Source: Mesostigma viride | Taxonomy: Eukaryota > Streptophyta > Mesostigmatophyceae > Mesostigmatales > Mesostigmataceae | Reading direction: 5' to 3' | DNA: 64,000 nucleotides | Assembly: GCA_009746045.1 (NCBI GenBank) | Contig: RPFO01000050.1 | Coordinates: 2,575,368-2,639,367, forward strand | In this document: one piece after another, positions 1 through 9,595 of the stretch | Layout of the letters: each line of letters starts with the position of its first letter | Numbering within the stretch: the first letter of the stretch is position 1 | Program-made: the position numbers and the translations under genes | The notes under the pieces: model-generated | What the model was told of the DNA's origin: nothing | Databases searched by the model: none | The model's input: the letters and a program-made list of their open reading frames with translations, nothing else

Positions 1-735
1 TACCCGTATTTTTGAGGCCGACGTATTTGACGTACCGACGTATTTCACAACCTGGTGAAAAACTGCATTTTGGGGTATTTATGCTGGCATTTGTCACCAC
101 TGATTTGTCATCCAACCAGCCTGAAACTTTGTGGGCATGCTGCATGGGATGTGTTTAGAACATGTGCAAAGTTCCAGCTCCAACTGAGCTCATTTGGTAT
201 GCATATGTGTGATAAAACCCTTGGAAAACCATGAAAAACTGCATTTTTGGGGTATTTATGCTAGCATTTGTCACCAATTTGTCGTCCAACCAGCCTGAAA
301 CTTTGTGGGCATGCTGCATGGGATGTGTTTAGAACATGTGCAAAGTTCCAGCTCCAACTGAGCTCATTTGGTGTCATTATGTATGCATATGTGTGATAAA
401 ACCCTTGGAAAACCATGAAAAACTGCATTTTTGGGGTATTTATGCTAGCATTTGTCACCAATTTGTCATCCAACCAGCCTGAAACTTTGTGGGCATGCTG
501 CATGGGATGTGTTTAGAACATGTGCAAAGTTCCAGGCCCAACTGAGTTCATTTGATGTCATTATATATGCATACATGCCAGAAAGTGCTGAAAATACGGT
601 TTTTTTTGCTAGCAAATGTCACCATGTTACCATGCTGCCAACTCCCAAAAATTTTTTTGACCACATGGCATCATAAGATATCTGATAAGGAACCTTGGTG
701 CCAAATTTGAGGTCAAACTGACCATTATTCCATCT
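1..735 (-). repeat. 184-bp tandem satellite, reverse orientation
   Basis: Tandem repeat units of about 184 bp. The conserved TGCATGGGAT core recurs at 141, 315 and 499, so the first spacing is 174 and the second 184. The last unit decays and is followed by unique flank to about 735. The same unit, with part of the same flank, is present in the opposite orientation at 53290-54170. Open frames across it on either strand come from the repeat and are not genes. Confidence 0.85.
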
Positions 736-809
736 CCAAATATTTTCCAGGGGAAGAAAATGGGTTTTCGGATTGATGTGCAGTGGTTTTCCATTTGCGG
801 GTATTTCCT

Positions 810-1112
810 CGTAAATGGTGGGAGAGCGATCGCAGCAATGGTGCTCACCACTAGACACTCCCGGCCAGTTAGGCTAGAAACACACGCCCTGATCAAGCAT
901 GCTGTTTCCGGCCCCACCGTCTAGGTCATCTAGTCGCTCCACACGTAAGCCAGCCATAATTTCAATGCACAAGGATACACATTTCCATCACCATTCATCT
1001 TCATCATCCTGAACGACTCGAAAACGCGGAAAAGATAACGGCAGGCTCGAGCTACCATGGTCCGGATTCTCCCGATTTCTGGCCTGCGCTGGTTGTCTCT
1101 TTGATACCTAGT
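810..1112 (+). repeat. Interspersed repeat family C, copy 1
   Basis: About 300 bp of sequence that recurs at 37190-37550 over nearly its full length and in shorter form at 9945-10110, 40290-40365, 39617-39650, 44603-44632 (reversed) and, more diverged, 26185-26265. The most conserved part is the 3' end, which contains GCTCGAGCTACCATGGTCCG followed by TTTCTGGCCTGCGCTGGTTG and TCTC. Copies share that right boundary and differ in how far left they reach. No coding capacity was found. The class is unknown; it could be a SINE or a short DNA element. Confidence 0.65.
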
Positions 1113-1209
1113 CACGTGCCGCCAACGCAGGGTACACAACCAGCCATAACCTTAGCCTAGTCCTAGTAGAGCCATGCTACGCCCTGGCTATGTTAAGGGG
1201 ACATGACAC

Positions 1210-2227
1210 ATCGGATTTTTTGCGCCAAAAAATTCGCGCCGGTACCGTCGGTACCCCCGGACCGTGAAATTGTGGTGCACAATGCGCACACCTCGTGCGG
1301 AGGTGGCCATGGCGACGTGTGTTCCGTAAAAATTTGCCTTATCGGCCAGGCGACAAGCGAAAAATGTACGCCGGTGGTTTTAAACGATGTTCTAGTATGA
1401 TGTTTCATAGCCAGATATGCACAATTTGAAAAGTCGGTGCCTTTCTTAATCCAGATTTGCACGGGGGTCTAATCCGAAAATCTGGCCGCACATATTAATT
1501 TAGAATGCGTGCCTGCGACGGTAGAATTTAAGATTTGTGAATTATATTGATGCAGGAAGAAGCGTTTAGTAATGGAAACCGTGAAAACATCCTAAGCGGC
1601 TTCGATCTGCGGCCATTTCCCGTCATTTCTGAAATGATATCGTTCAGGCCTGCGCGATCCGCGGTCAAGCCATCCATGGATGGCTGGCTGTCTCGCGCGC
1701 CTGGGTACGAAATAAAGCCGTCCGTGGTACGTTCATTTGCCGCATGTCACCGCCCTGTCGGTTTGCGCTCTAAATGTTCCTGGCATGAAGCTTTGGCGCC
1801 GATTCCGGGTGTTCTTGCTATTATTTTGTTCGCCACTTGTTGCAGTTGCGCTATCTGTTTTCGCAGGTTTCAATGTTTTGCCTTATCCTGCGTATGCCAT
1901 GCTTCTTAAAGCTAGCAAGAGTTGATCGGGCAGTTTTGCGGCTCTGCTTCACTTTCTTTTATGGAGTTTTTTCATATGGTAGACATTGTATATTGCGTAG
2001 TCAAGGACCCTAGCTGCCTGGGAGCGGCATCAACGTTGCAAGGAGCTGGCGAGCTCATAAACGCTTGTCTTGGCCCTTCAGCCTGCTGGAAAACAAGGTG
2101 TGAAGTTGTAGGGAAGGTGAGCATGTGTTATATAGTTATCTCCTTCCAATATGTTTTGCTTCCATTACACATGGCTGGGGCTTCCTAGATGATAAGGATC
2201 AGGTGCTTATTATGACAATATTAAAGG
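1210..2227. other. No gene recognised
   Basis: A 120-codon open frame on the plus strand at 1547-1909 has no recognisable motif, and I see no splice pattern or homology that supports it. Nothing else interpretable was seen here. Confidence 0.5.
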
Positions 2228-4092
2228 ATGGCCCTTTTATCCTTTAGCATCATGACTGGTAGCATTTTGACCGGTGGGGCTCGCGCCCCCCCCCCGCCGC
2301 TTCACCCCGAGACGGCCGCCCGCCTCGGGGTCGCCGGACCCCCGCCGCCGCCAGCGCCCCCCTCCTCGGCCGCGGACTACCAAGTCCCCGCCTTGAAGGA
2401 GGGCTGCCTTGCCACCAACGACGTCGTTCACCCCTTCACTTTGGAGGAATTGGACGGCGCCCTTGCTCGCCTGCGGTACGATGCGGCGGTCGGTGCCGAC
2501 CACCTTTCTGCTGAGCTGCTGAAGACCCCTGCTGATCTGGCGGTTAGGGATCTTCTGCTGGCGTTCTGCAACCGTGTCCTGCTCTCTGACGAGCCTCCGC
2601 CTGCTGAGTGGCAGACGGCCATCCGCGTCATGCTGTACAAGAAGGGCTCTGCTGCTGACCCCGGTAACTACCGGGGTGTCTGCCTCCAGAGCGCCGCGCT
2701 GAAGGTCTTCATGCGCATGATGCTGCACAGGCTCCGCGCCGCGCTGGACCCACACCTGGGTGAGTCTCAGATGGGTTTCCGTAGTGGTCGTAACACTGTC
2801 ATGGCTGTGTTTGTCGCGCGCCGGTTGATGGAGGAGGTGCGTCGCCTTCCCCCTGACAGTTTGCCGCTGGTCCTCATTTTTGTTGACTATATCAAGGCCT
2901 TTGACACGGTCCTCTGGGAGGCTCTTTGGGCCATCCTAGCTCTGGACCGCGTGCCACCAGCGTTTATTGCTGCCATTCGCCGACTGTATGAGGGCTCACA
3001 GGCAGTAGTGCGGACTGCGGAAGGCACCACCCCACCATTCCCCCTTCACCACGGGGTGTGGCAAGGTTGTGTCCTGTCTCCATACCTGTTCATTATTGTC
3101 GTGGACCACGTCATGCGCCAGGCACGTGCGCGCTTTACTGCTCTTAAGGGGTTCGAGCCAGGCTTGGACATCCTTAACGAGCGTGGGCACGGCGGGGTTA
3201 GCACGGGTTACCGCCTGGCTGACCTGATTTATGCGGACGACACCACCCTCATCGCGCGCCCCGAGCACATTCAGACCTGGCTGGACTGTCTGGGCCTGGA
3301 GGCGAGGGCGGTGGGGTTGGAGATTAGTGTCAAAACTGAGGCGATGGTGATTGGGGCCTCCAGTCGCCCACCGCTGCCGCGCCTGCTAGACGGGACGGAG
3401 GTCCCACTCCGCGACCGCTTCAAGCTGTTGGGGAGTTGGCTTCCGGACACTGCCGACGATGTGGACACCCGCATCGGCCTTTCCTGGGCCAAGCTCCGTT
3501 CGCTCAACACCTACTGGCGCTCCAAGGGCCTGGACGAGCACCGCAAGCGCATGCTCTTCAAGGTCCTCGTCCTCACGGTGCTCACGTATGGCGCCGAGGC
3601 ATGGACACTCACGGCAACACTGGCAGCCAAGCTAGACGGCACGGTAACCCGGATGCTCCGACAGGTCCATGTCGGGTTTTCTCAGCGTAGGTCCTTAGAG
3701 TCTTTGTATCACGGTATGCCGCGTATTTCGGACGAGATTAGACAGCGTAGGATAGCATTTGTAGGACATCTTGCTCGCACCAGCCAGGTCGACACCGCCC
3801 TTGGTCTGGCCGGTCCCCAGCGGCTCGGCCAACCGGGGCGGCACATCAGTTGACCTGGCCTGGCCCCAAGAACATTCCTAAAAAGGTAGGGAAACATGCC
3901 ATGACCTATACCCAGATGTTGCTGGACGACCTAGTGGTCCCAGCCCAGTTTGAGTACCGCATCCACTCTCTCTCCCGTCTTTGGACTGCCATGCAGGACA
4001 AGACGCGGTGGAAGAAGATTGTCAAGGCGCACACGCCAGCCCCTGTGGGCAAGCCGCCTCCCCCCAAACGGAGGAGCCGTTTTGATGAGTAG
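2228..4092 (+). pseudogene. LINE ORF2 reverse transcriptase, frameshifted
   Basis: It encodes the RNA-dependent DNA polymerase of a non-LTR retrotransposon. Seen directly: a 541-codon frame (2228-3853) with RT motifs in order, including KKGSAADPGNYRGV near residue 139, FVDYIKAFD near 218, GVWQGCVLSPYLF near 277 and the catalytic LIYADD near 333. The thumb region and a C-terminal block GMPRISDEIRQRR follow. The frame then stops at 3851-3853. Coding resumes in another frame (3850-4092) with a basic tail ending KRRSRFDE. The related copy at 53165 reads through the same point with two fewer bases, so this copy carries a 2-nt insertion and is probably dead. The first 45 codons are proline-rich and the true start is unknown because the 5' end is missing. 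Confidence 0.85.
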
Positions 4093-4245
4093 CGTAGATA
4101 GGCTTTTCTAGACTAGATCTAGCTTAGAGTTAGGTTAGTTCGATTACGCGGCTTCCTCCACACCACCCATCCAACCTGGAATATGTGCTACATGATCTCC
4201 CAACGGAGACATGTTATAATTTAATTTAATTTAATTTTAATCATG
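2228..4245 (+). mobile_element. 5'-truncated non-LTR (LINE) retrotransposon
   Basis: The segment contains reverse transcriptase, the downstream C-terminal region, a short 3' UTR and a 3' tail. The tail begins ATGTGCTACATG, forms a hairpin at 4191-4213 (CATGATCTCC, loop CAAC, GGAGACATG) and ends in TTATAATTTAATTTAATTTAA. There is no apurinic endonuclease domain, so the copy is truncated at its 5' end, as is usual for target-primed insertion. Two shorter copies of the same 3' end lie at 5930-6172 and 56487-56800, and a fourth fragment is at 52880-53260. Confidence 0.85.
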
Positions 4246-5092
4246 ACTGGGTGTTAGCTATGAGGTGATTCCCGCAAGTGGTCATGCCTGCGTGCGTAAT
4301 GATTTTGTCGGTGGATGTCTTCTTCAAGCATCTAGCATTTGCTTTACGTGCTTCTGCCCAATTTGCAGGGGGCAAGCTTAGGAATGTGCTTATGGTGTCC
4401 CTCATGCCACAGTGTACCAAGCATGCAGGGTGGCAGCTATAATTAACATGATGTACTATGGGCAAACTAGGTCAGAATGACCTGTAATTTGGTGGCAAGC
4501 TTTATGATACATTTTATTAATTAATTGCACCTGGTTTGCCCCAGTTAGTGGTTGGCTAGGGTGTAAAAGGGGTGTTGTTTGTGCTCATAACCCGGATTTT
4601 CTGTCATTTTTTTTTTTTGCATGTTTACACCCATCAACATGAGTAAACGTGCTCAGAATGAGCTCAAACTTTGTGAGAGTGAAATTCCCACCCTAGGCCT
4701 AGTATAAATGTCATCACTGAAATTTTTGCATGTGTCTACTATTTGATTTATTTTTTTAGGACCAAAAAAATACGTGTTTTGGGCTAAACCCCATCAAATA
4801 GTCTAAACGTGCTTATTTTGTGGTCCTGAGTAGCCAGATTTATTTGCAAGGGTGGGGATTTTAGGAAAATATGTGGTTTGGTCACTTTTGGTTTTCCCAG
4901 TCTCCTAGGAAAAATCGGCCAAAAATAGCGTCTTTTTCTATTTTAGCTCATAACTGGGTCATGCTGGGGGGTAGTACCACCCCCAAGTGGCTGGAAATTT
5001 TTTTTTTTTCACATATTTATGGTTCCCAAGCATAACTGGATTTTTATCCCATGCACAGCTAGGTCTGTTTTCCAGAAAAGTGCACTTTCAAT
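4246..5092. other. AT-rich non-coding DNA
   Basis: No gene is seen. The stretch has several poly-T runs (4608-4619, 4990-5001) and loosely repeated phrases around ATAACTGGG and CCCGGATTTT. It could be the interior of the candidate TTAA-bounded element. Confidence 0.4.
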
Positions 5093-5139
5093 GTGTCATG
5101 TCCCCTTAATAAGATTACTTGCCCACTGTCACTCACTAT

Positions 5140-5378
5140 ACTTGTTATGCCACGCTTACATGGGTCTTATTGCACCCACAGTTTGCCGGATCGTTAGCCT
5201 GTCCTTTAATTTAGCTAGCGCGCCCGAATGCAGCTGTGGCATGCCTTTGGCATGAAGGAGACTGGCTGGGGGTCTCTGCTCTTTCTCCTGTATAGTGCAC
5301 ACACAGGGATTACAAGCACTTCGGTGCTCCGTGACTCCCCAACGGGAGCACGTGTTTAAATATTAATTAATTAATTAA
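5140..5378 (+). mobile_element. SINE-like family B element, plus strand
   Basis: The body resembles 32783-32945 (plus), 27058-27395 (minus) and 22190-22330 (minus). Shared phrases are TTGCACCCACAG, GTGGCATGCC, CACACAGGGATT and GGTGCTCCGTGACTCCCC. It ends in a hairpin at 5331-5350 (GTGACTCCC, loop CAAC, GGGAGCAC), then GTGTTTAAATA and (TTAA)n. No open frame was found. The hairpin has the same design as the LINE tails nearby, which suggests mobilisation by LINE-encoded enzymes. Confidence 0.6.
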
Positions 5379-5925
5379 TTGCTGCCGATGTGGCAGCAAT
5401 GGACGGCACGCTGGCTACTGAGCTTCCTCACCTTTCCACCACCGCCGCCTCCACCTCCACTTCCGTTTCCGCCTCCACTGCCGACATCAAGGCCCAGCTC
5501 CTCGACCTCGACCAGCGCCTCCAAGCCACCGCCACGTACCGCCCTTGATCTAGTGCTTGCATGACACCGCCGGCCTCACCGCCCAGGCGGTGAAGGACAT
5601 CGCTGCCCAGCCGGCATCTGCTGGCCCGGCCAGCGATGCTCCCTCCACCTGGGCGAACTTGCTTAAGCATCATACCACCTCCACCACATCCACCATGGCG
5701 GCACAGCTCAAGCAACAAGCCCTCGACCGGCCTTCGCAAGGAGGCCGACATCACCCAGAGCAGCCACAATGTCATCGTCAAGCACTTTGACCAGCCGGTA
5801 GGTGAGACCTTGACGACTCTAGCTTCTCACGGCCTGCGCGACATTCTTTCCCCAGGGTTATGTGCTACATATACTCCCAACGGAGTTATGTTCCTAATTA
5901 ATTAATTAATTAATTAATTAATTCT
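5379..5925 (+). pseudogene. LINE ORF1 fragment joined to a hairpin tail
   Basis: Translation of 5379-5800 matches the middle of the ORF1 protein encoded at 6609-7992, for example DVAAMDGTLATELPHLST, DLDQRL and NTAGLTAQAVKDIAA-like blocks, with an internal stop and frame change near 5548. After about 5800 the ORF1 similarity ends. A short unrelated stretch leads into the tail GTTATGTGCTACAT with its hairpin at 5867-5891 (ACATATACTCC, loop CAAC, GGAGTTATGT) and (TTAA)n. It is a truncated, internally deleted retroposon copy. Confidence 0.7.
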
Positions 5926-5929
5926 TTCC

Positions 5930-6172
5930 CCCACTCTCTCTCCCGTCTTTGGACTGCCATGCAGGACAAGACGAGGTGGAAGAAGATTGTCAAGGCGCAC
6001 ACGCCCGACCCTGTGGGCAAGCCACCTCCCCCCAAGCGGAGGAGGCGTTTTGATGAGTAGTGTAGTTAGGATTTTCTAGATAGAATTAGGATCGTTCGAT
6101 CACGCGGCTTCCTCCACCCCATCCATCATGAAATATGTGCTACATGACCTCCCCACGGAGGCATTAATTAAT
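5930..6172 (+). mobile_element. LINE 3'-end fragment
   Basis: A near-identical copy of 3965-4215. It encodes the ORF2 C-terminal tail (SLSRLWTAMQDKTRWKKIVK and the KRRRRFDE end with its stop), then the 3' UTR, hairpin 6144-6164 (ATGACCTCC, loop CCAC, GGAGGCAT) and (TTAA)n. It is a strongly 5'-truncated insertion, and its tail runs directly into the tail of the minus-strand element next to it. Confidence 0.8.
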
Positions 6173-6174
6173 TA

Positions 6175-7992
6175 ATTAATTAGGAACATAACTCCGTTAA
6201 TTGGGAGTATATGTAGCACATAGCCCTGAGAAGGGGCATATGAGCCTATAATACATTCTAAGCTACTTCCTGCAAGGGTGGGAATGTAAACAACACTTGC
6301 TCTAGGTGCACCAGGGCACCCGCACCCTCATGGTCTATCACGCTATGCCCGGGTAAGGGGGGAGCATGCCTGTGAGGGGGAAGATCATCATGGCTATACA
6401 AGAGCTATGGCATGGCTTCTCAGCAGGGAGTGACTCCCTGCATGGGCACTGCATAATTAAATAAAGCTAGGCATCATCTGGAGGGTGGCTCATCATAGGC
6501 ACACATGTACATGACTAAAAAGGCTAGGCCTAAGCTGGTATAGTGCCTGTAGTAGGCGGGCATGTACAATGCCACTGTCTAACTATTCTACACTACTGCT
6601 GTATTCCCCTAGGCTGGGGCTGGAGTTGTCGGGGCCGCGGTGGTCGAGGGGGTCGCTTGCCAGGGCTTGTGGCCGACGTAGATGGCCGCCCCCTTCCAGT
6701 ACACCGGCTGGCCCGCCTTGGTCTGCCGGAGCTGGATGTAGGTCGGCCATAGCTCCCGTCGCCGTTGTTGCTGTGCCAGGGTCAAGTCGTCGTCCACGGT
6801 GAAGGGAGTATTCGCGAGCCGCTTGCGGCGTCTGAGAAACGAAATCTTGTCCGCTGGGCTATCAAAGATGAGAAGGAGCGGAGGCGCCCCTGCCTTACCC
6901 CGCGCGCGGGGGAGGCGGTGGGCGGTCAGCTTGATCTCACCATGCAAGAAGGCCCATGCGTGCAAGGATTTTGCTCTCAAACGCACGTGCAAGCTTCTCG
7001 GAATTCTCACCTTCTTCCATGTCCAAGTTCTTGAGTATGGCGTTGAGGCTGCGCTTGGCGAGCTCGGCCTCCTCGCGGAGGTCAAGCGTCTGCCGCTGGA
7101 GCTGGGCTGCGACGGCGGAGGTGGTGGAGGTGGTATGTTGCTTAAGCATGTCCGCCCAGGTCGTGATGGGAGGAGCATCGCCGGCCAGGCCAGCCGAGGC
7201 TGGCTTGGCGGCAATGTCCTTCACTGCCTGGGCGGTGAGGCCTGCTGTGTTCTGCAAGACCTCGATAGCGATTGCATTATCCTTGAGGCGCTGGTCGATG
7301 TCGCGGAGCTGGGCGGTGATGGAGTCGGAGGAGGGGATGGCGGCGGTGGAGGAGGCGAGGAGGGTGGAGGTGGCGGTGGAAATGGTGGAGAGGAGGGGGA
7401 GCTCGGCAGCCAACGTGCTGCCCATGGCCGCCACATCTGCAGCGATGGGGGCCACGTGCTGCTCGAGGGCCTCCTTGAGGAGTGAGCGGATGGAGGCTTC
7501 GGTTAAGGTGGTGGTGAGGGGCTTTGGGGGCCAAAGCTCCTCGATGGAGCGTCCAAGGAGGGAAAAGAGGGCGTATTGCTGGAGGTGGGGGCGGCGGGCG
7601 TTGAGGACGTCCTTGCCGAAATTGCGCCTCTGGAGGAAGGCATTGACAAGGCGACCTTGGTGGGAAAGCTGCTTGCATAGTTCTATAAGAGAGGCATGCG
7701 TCCCGAAAAACACGTAGCCCAGGAAGCGATCGGGTGTGAGCTTGTCAAAAAAGCCGGGCTGGCTGGCGTCAAAGTCGTACTCGTCCAGCAGCCCGTCAGG
7801 GCGACTGCGCTTGGGTTCGGGCGACGCTGCTGGCGAAGCGGGCGCAGCAGGGGGCTGGACGATCACTAGAGCTTGGCTAGTGGCGCCGCTGCCTTCTGGG
7901 CCGGTGGGCGAAGCTGCAGCCGGAGCTGCAGGCGTATTTTCATTGCCGAGCGCAGCCGCCAGGCTGCGTTGCGTCGATGGGCGTTTGCTCAT
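6175..7992 (-). mobile_element. ORF1-only half-LINE retroposon
   Basis: On the minus strand ORF1 (7992 down to 6609) is followed, without any reverse transcriptase, by a roughly 400-bp 3' UTR (6600-6181), the hairpin tail TATGTGCTACAT and (TTAA)n. The same order, ORF1 end then the same 3' UTR then tail, is seen on the plus strand at 8195-9032. The 3' UTR alone is inserted at 61772-62166. The recurring arrangement argues for a real non-autonomous family and not for a chance deletion. Confidence 0.65.
6609..7992 (-). pseudogene. LINE ORF1-like protein with one frameshift
   Basis: A nucleic-acid-binding ORF1 type protein is the likely product. The start at 7992 gives a basic, Ala/Pro-rich N-terminus (MSKRPSTQRSLAAALG) with SPEPKRSRPDGLLDEYDFD, then a helical region with heptad-like spacing (QLRDIDQRLKDNAIAIEVLQ). 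The C-terminal block DDDLTLAQQQRRRELWPTY and PVYWKGAAIYV resembles the C-terminal domain of LINE ORF1 proteins. The first frame stops at 6937. The conserved C-terminus lies in a second frame ending at 6609, so one frameshift near 6950 separates them. Related pieces are at 5379-5800, 8224-8535, 22520-22720 and 52440-52790. Confidence 0.7.
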
Positions 7993-8127
7993 CGTATATT
8001 GCGTAATAGCTTTGGGAAATTATATCAGCATGTGCGTCGTAGAAAGACGCATCGATTGTGATATTCACGGCTAAATTTGGTGCTCAAACGTGAAAGTTAT
8101 GAGCGCCGCCGTCAGCCATGGCTATCT

Positions 8128-8194
8128 CGTGGCTCGTGGCTCGTGGCTCGTTATAGGCCCCACGGAGGCATGTTATAATTTAATTTAAATTTTT
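8128..8194 (+). repeat. LINE tail remnant
   Basis: Three copies of GTGGCTCGTG precede GGCCCCACGGAGGCATG and TTATAATTTAATTTAA. That is the right arm of the LINE 3' hairpin and its tail, without the left arm. It is the end of a nearly completely truncated insertion. Confidence 0.5.
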
Positions 8195-9032
8195 TTTAAT
8201 TCTTTCCCCCATGCAACTCACTGGTGAGCTGCATGCGGATGTCGGCTGTCTGCCTCCCCGACGCGCGGGGTAAGGCTGGCCCGGCACCCGTGCTCCTCAC
8301 CTTTAAGTACATGGCGGACAAGCTGTCGTTCCTTAAAGGCCGCAAGAAGCTCTTGGGGACTCGCTTTACGCTGGACGACGACTTGACCCTGGCCCAGCAA
8401 CAGCGGCGACGCGAGCTATGGCCGACCTACCTTCAGCTCCGGCAGAGCGCAGGGGGGAAGCCGGTATACTGGAGGGGGTTGGTCATCCACGTTGACCACA
8501 AGCACTGGCAGGCACCTCCTGCCACCTCAGACTAGGGAATATATACCAGTACGTAGTGTAGATTAGTCAGGCTTAGCCTAGCGTGTGGCCCACGCGCATG
8601 TGCGCCCATAATGCCCCCCATGGATGATGCCTCAGCATTTAGCCAAGCCATGCCAATAATGGGACCTCGAGCTCCCATGGATGTTGCATTAAGAATTTAG
8701 CCTTGCTATGCCATGCAGAGAGACGCTCTCTGTTGAGAAGCCATGCCCTAGCTCTTGTATAGCCATGATGATCTTCCCTCCCCATGACAGGCTCCCGGCT
8801 TATAGGTGGGTGTTGCTTGAGAGATCGTGGTGGCCGGGGCAGGTGTCCTTTGTGCACCTCGAGCAAGTGTTGTTTACATTCCCACCCTTCACAGAAAGTA
8901 GCTAATCTTAAAAGCCATATGCCCTTTCTCTGGGATATGTGCTACATACACTCCCAACGGAGTTATGTTCCTAATTAATTAATTAATTAATTAATTAATT
9001 AATTAATTAATTAATTAATTAATTAATTAATT
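8195..9032 (+). mobile_element. Half-LINE 3' half, plus strand
   Basis: The ORF1 C-terminus (8224-8535) is followed directly by the family's 3' UTR. The UTR shares GAGAAGCCATGCC, TAGCCATGATGATCTTCC and TTACATTCCCACCCTT with 61772-62166 and with the reverse complement of 6181-6566. Hairpin 8944-8968 (ACATACACTCC, loop CAAC, GGAGTTATGT) and a long (TTAA)n of about 60 bp close it. Confidence 0.65.
8224..8535 (+). pseudogene. ORF1 C-terminal fragment
   Basis: The open frame encodes LTFKYMADKLSFLKGRKKLL, then DDDLTLAQQQRRRELWPTY and KPVYWRGLVIHVDHKHW before the stop. It aligns residue for residue with the end of the minus-strand ORF1 at 6609-7992. The N-terminal two thirds of ORF1 are absent, as expected of a 5'-truncated copy. 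Confidence 0.75.
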
Positions 9033-9185
9033 AATGGCCCAGTAGCCACAGATAGGCTTGGAACTCATTCACCTGGGTGCCGGTTTGGGCCGAGAATATA
9101 AAGGCCTCTCGCAGAGCCTGAGGGCTAGGGGCATACCCAGGGTTAACCCACAAAACGACCGCCATGCATGCGTCCAGGAAAAGTC
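9033..9185 (-). mobile_element. SINE-like family B 5' fragment
   Basis: It matches 27270-27395 (CCACAGATAGGCTTGGAACT, GAATATAAAGGCCTCT, CCAGGGTTAACCCAC). The tail part is missing, and the fragment abuts the (TTAA)n tail of the preceding plus-strand element. Confidence 0.6.
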
Positions 9186-9200
9186 GTTTCACATTCACTT

Positions 9201-9595
9201 CAAAAAAAAACATTTATCATACTCTCAATGAAATAATATCTAGATCGACATGGCACATTGATTAGCTAGCCCCCGAAACTCAGCCAGCTCCCAAGCGATA
9301 AGTAAGCCTGACAGCGAATATGATGCAAACTACCGGAGAGCATGCATGGTCTAACTGCAATTTTTGCACCCAACTAAAATATACTCGGGCCCAGCTTATA
9401 CTACTACTACAAGAGCACTAAGAGCTCAGGGGAACTATGCACACTATTCCACTGACATTTATGATGCCGATCCAAAATGTGAAATCGTACATTGACCTGC
9501 ATGTACAGCAATGTCTGTGTATCCGTAGACAGCTGCCGAGTGCATATTACAACGGGCCATGCTAACTGCTTCAAATCCTGCATGTGCAGCGCTCG
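9201..9595. other. No gene recognised; 3' flank of the DUF482 gene
   Basis: The stretch lies downstream of the stop at 9596-9598 on the minus strand. No gene, element boundary or clear polyadenylation signal was identified. Confidence 0.4.

Larger units (their letters stand above)
1193..5109. mobile_element. Candidate TTAA-bounded element with 17-bp inverted ends
   Basis: TTAAGGGGACATGACAC at 1193-1209 is repeated as an exact inverted copy at 5093-5109. The outermost four bases on both sides are TTAA, the target site of piggyBac-type transposons. The 3.9 kb between them holds no transposase that I can recognise, only a truncated reverse transcriptase copy (2228-4245) and AT-rich DNA. It may be a non-autonomous DNA element carrying a nested retroelement, or a chance pair of inverted repeats. 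Confidence 0.35.

Noticed and set aside
1547-1909. 120-codon plus-strand frame
   Set aside because: No motif, no splice pattern, no repeat relation. It cannot be told from chance.
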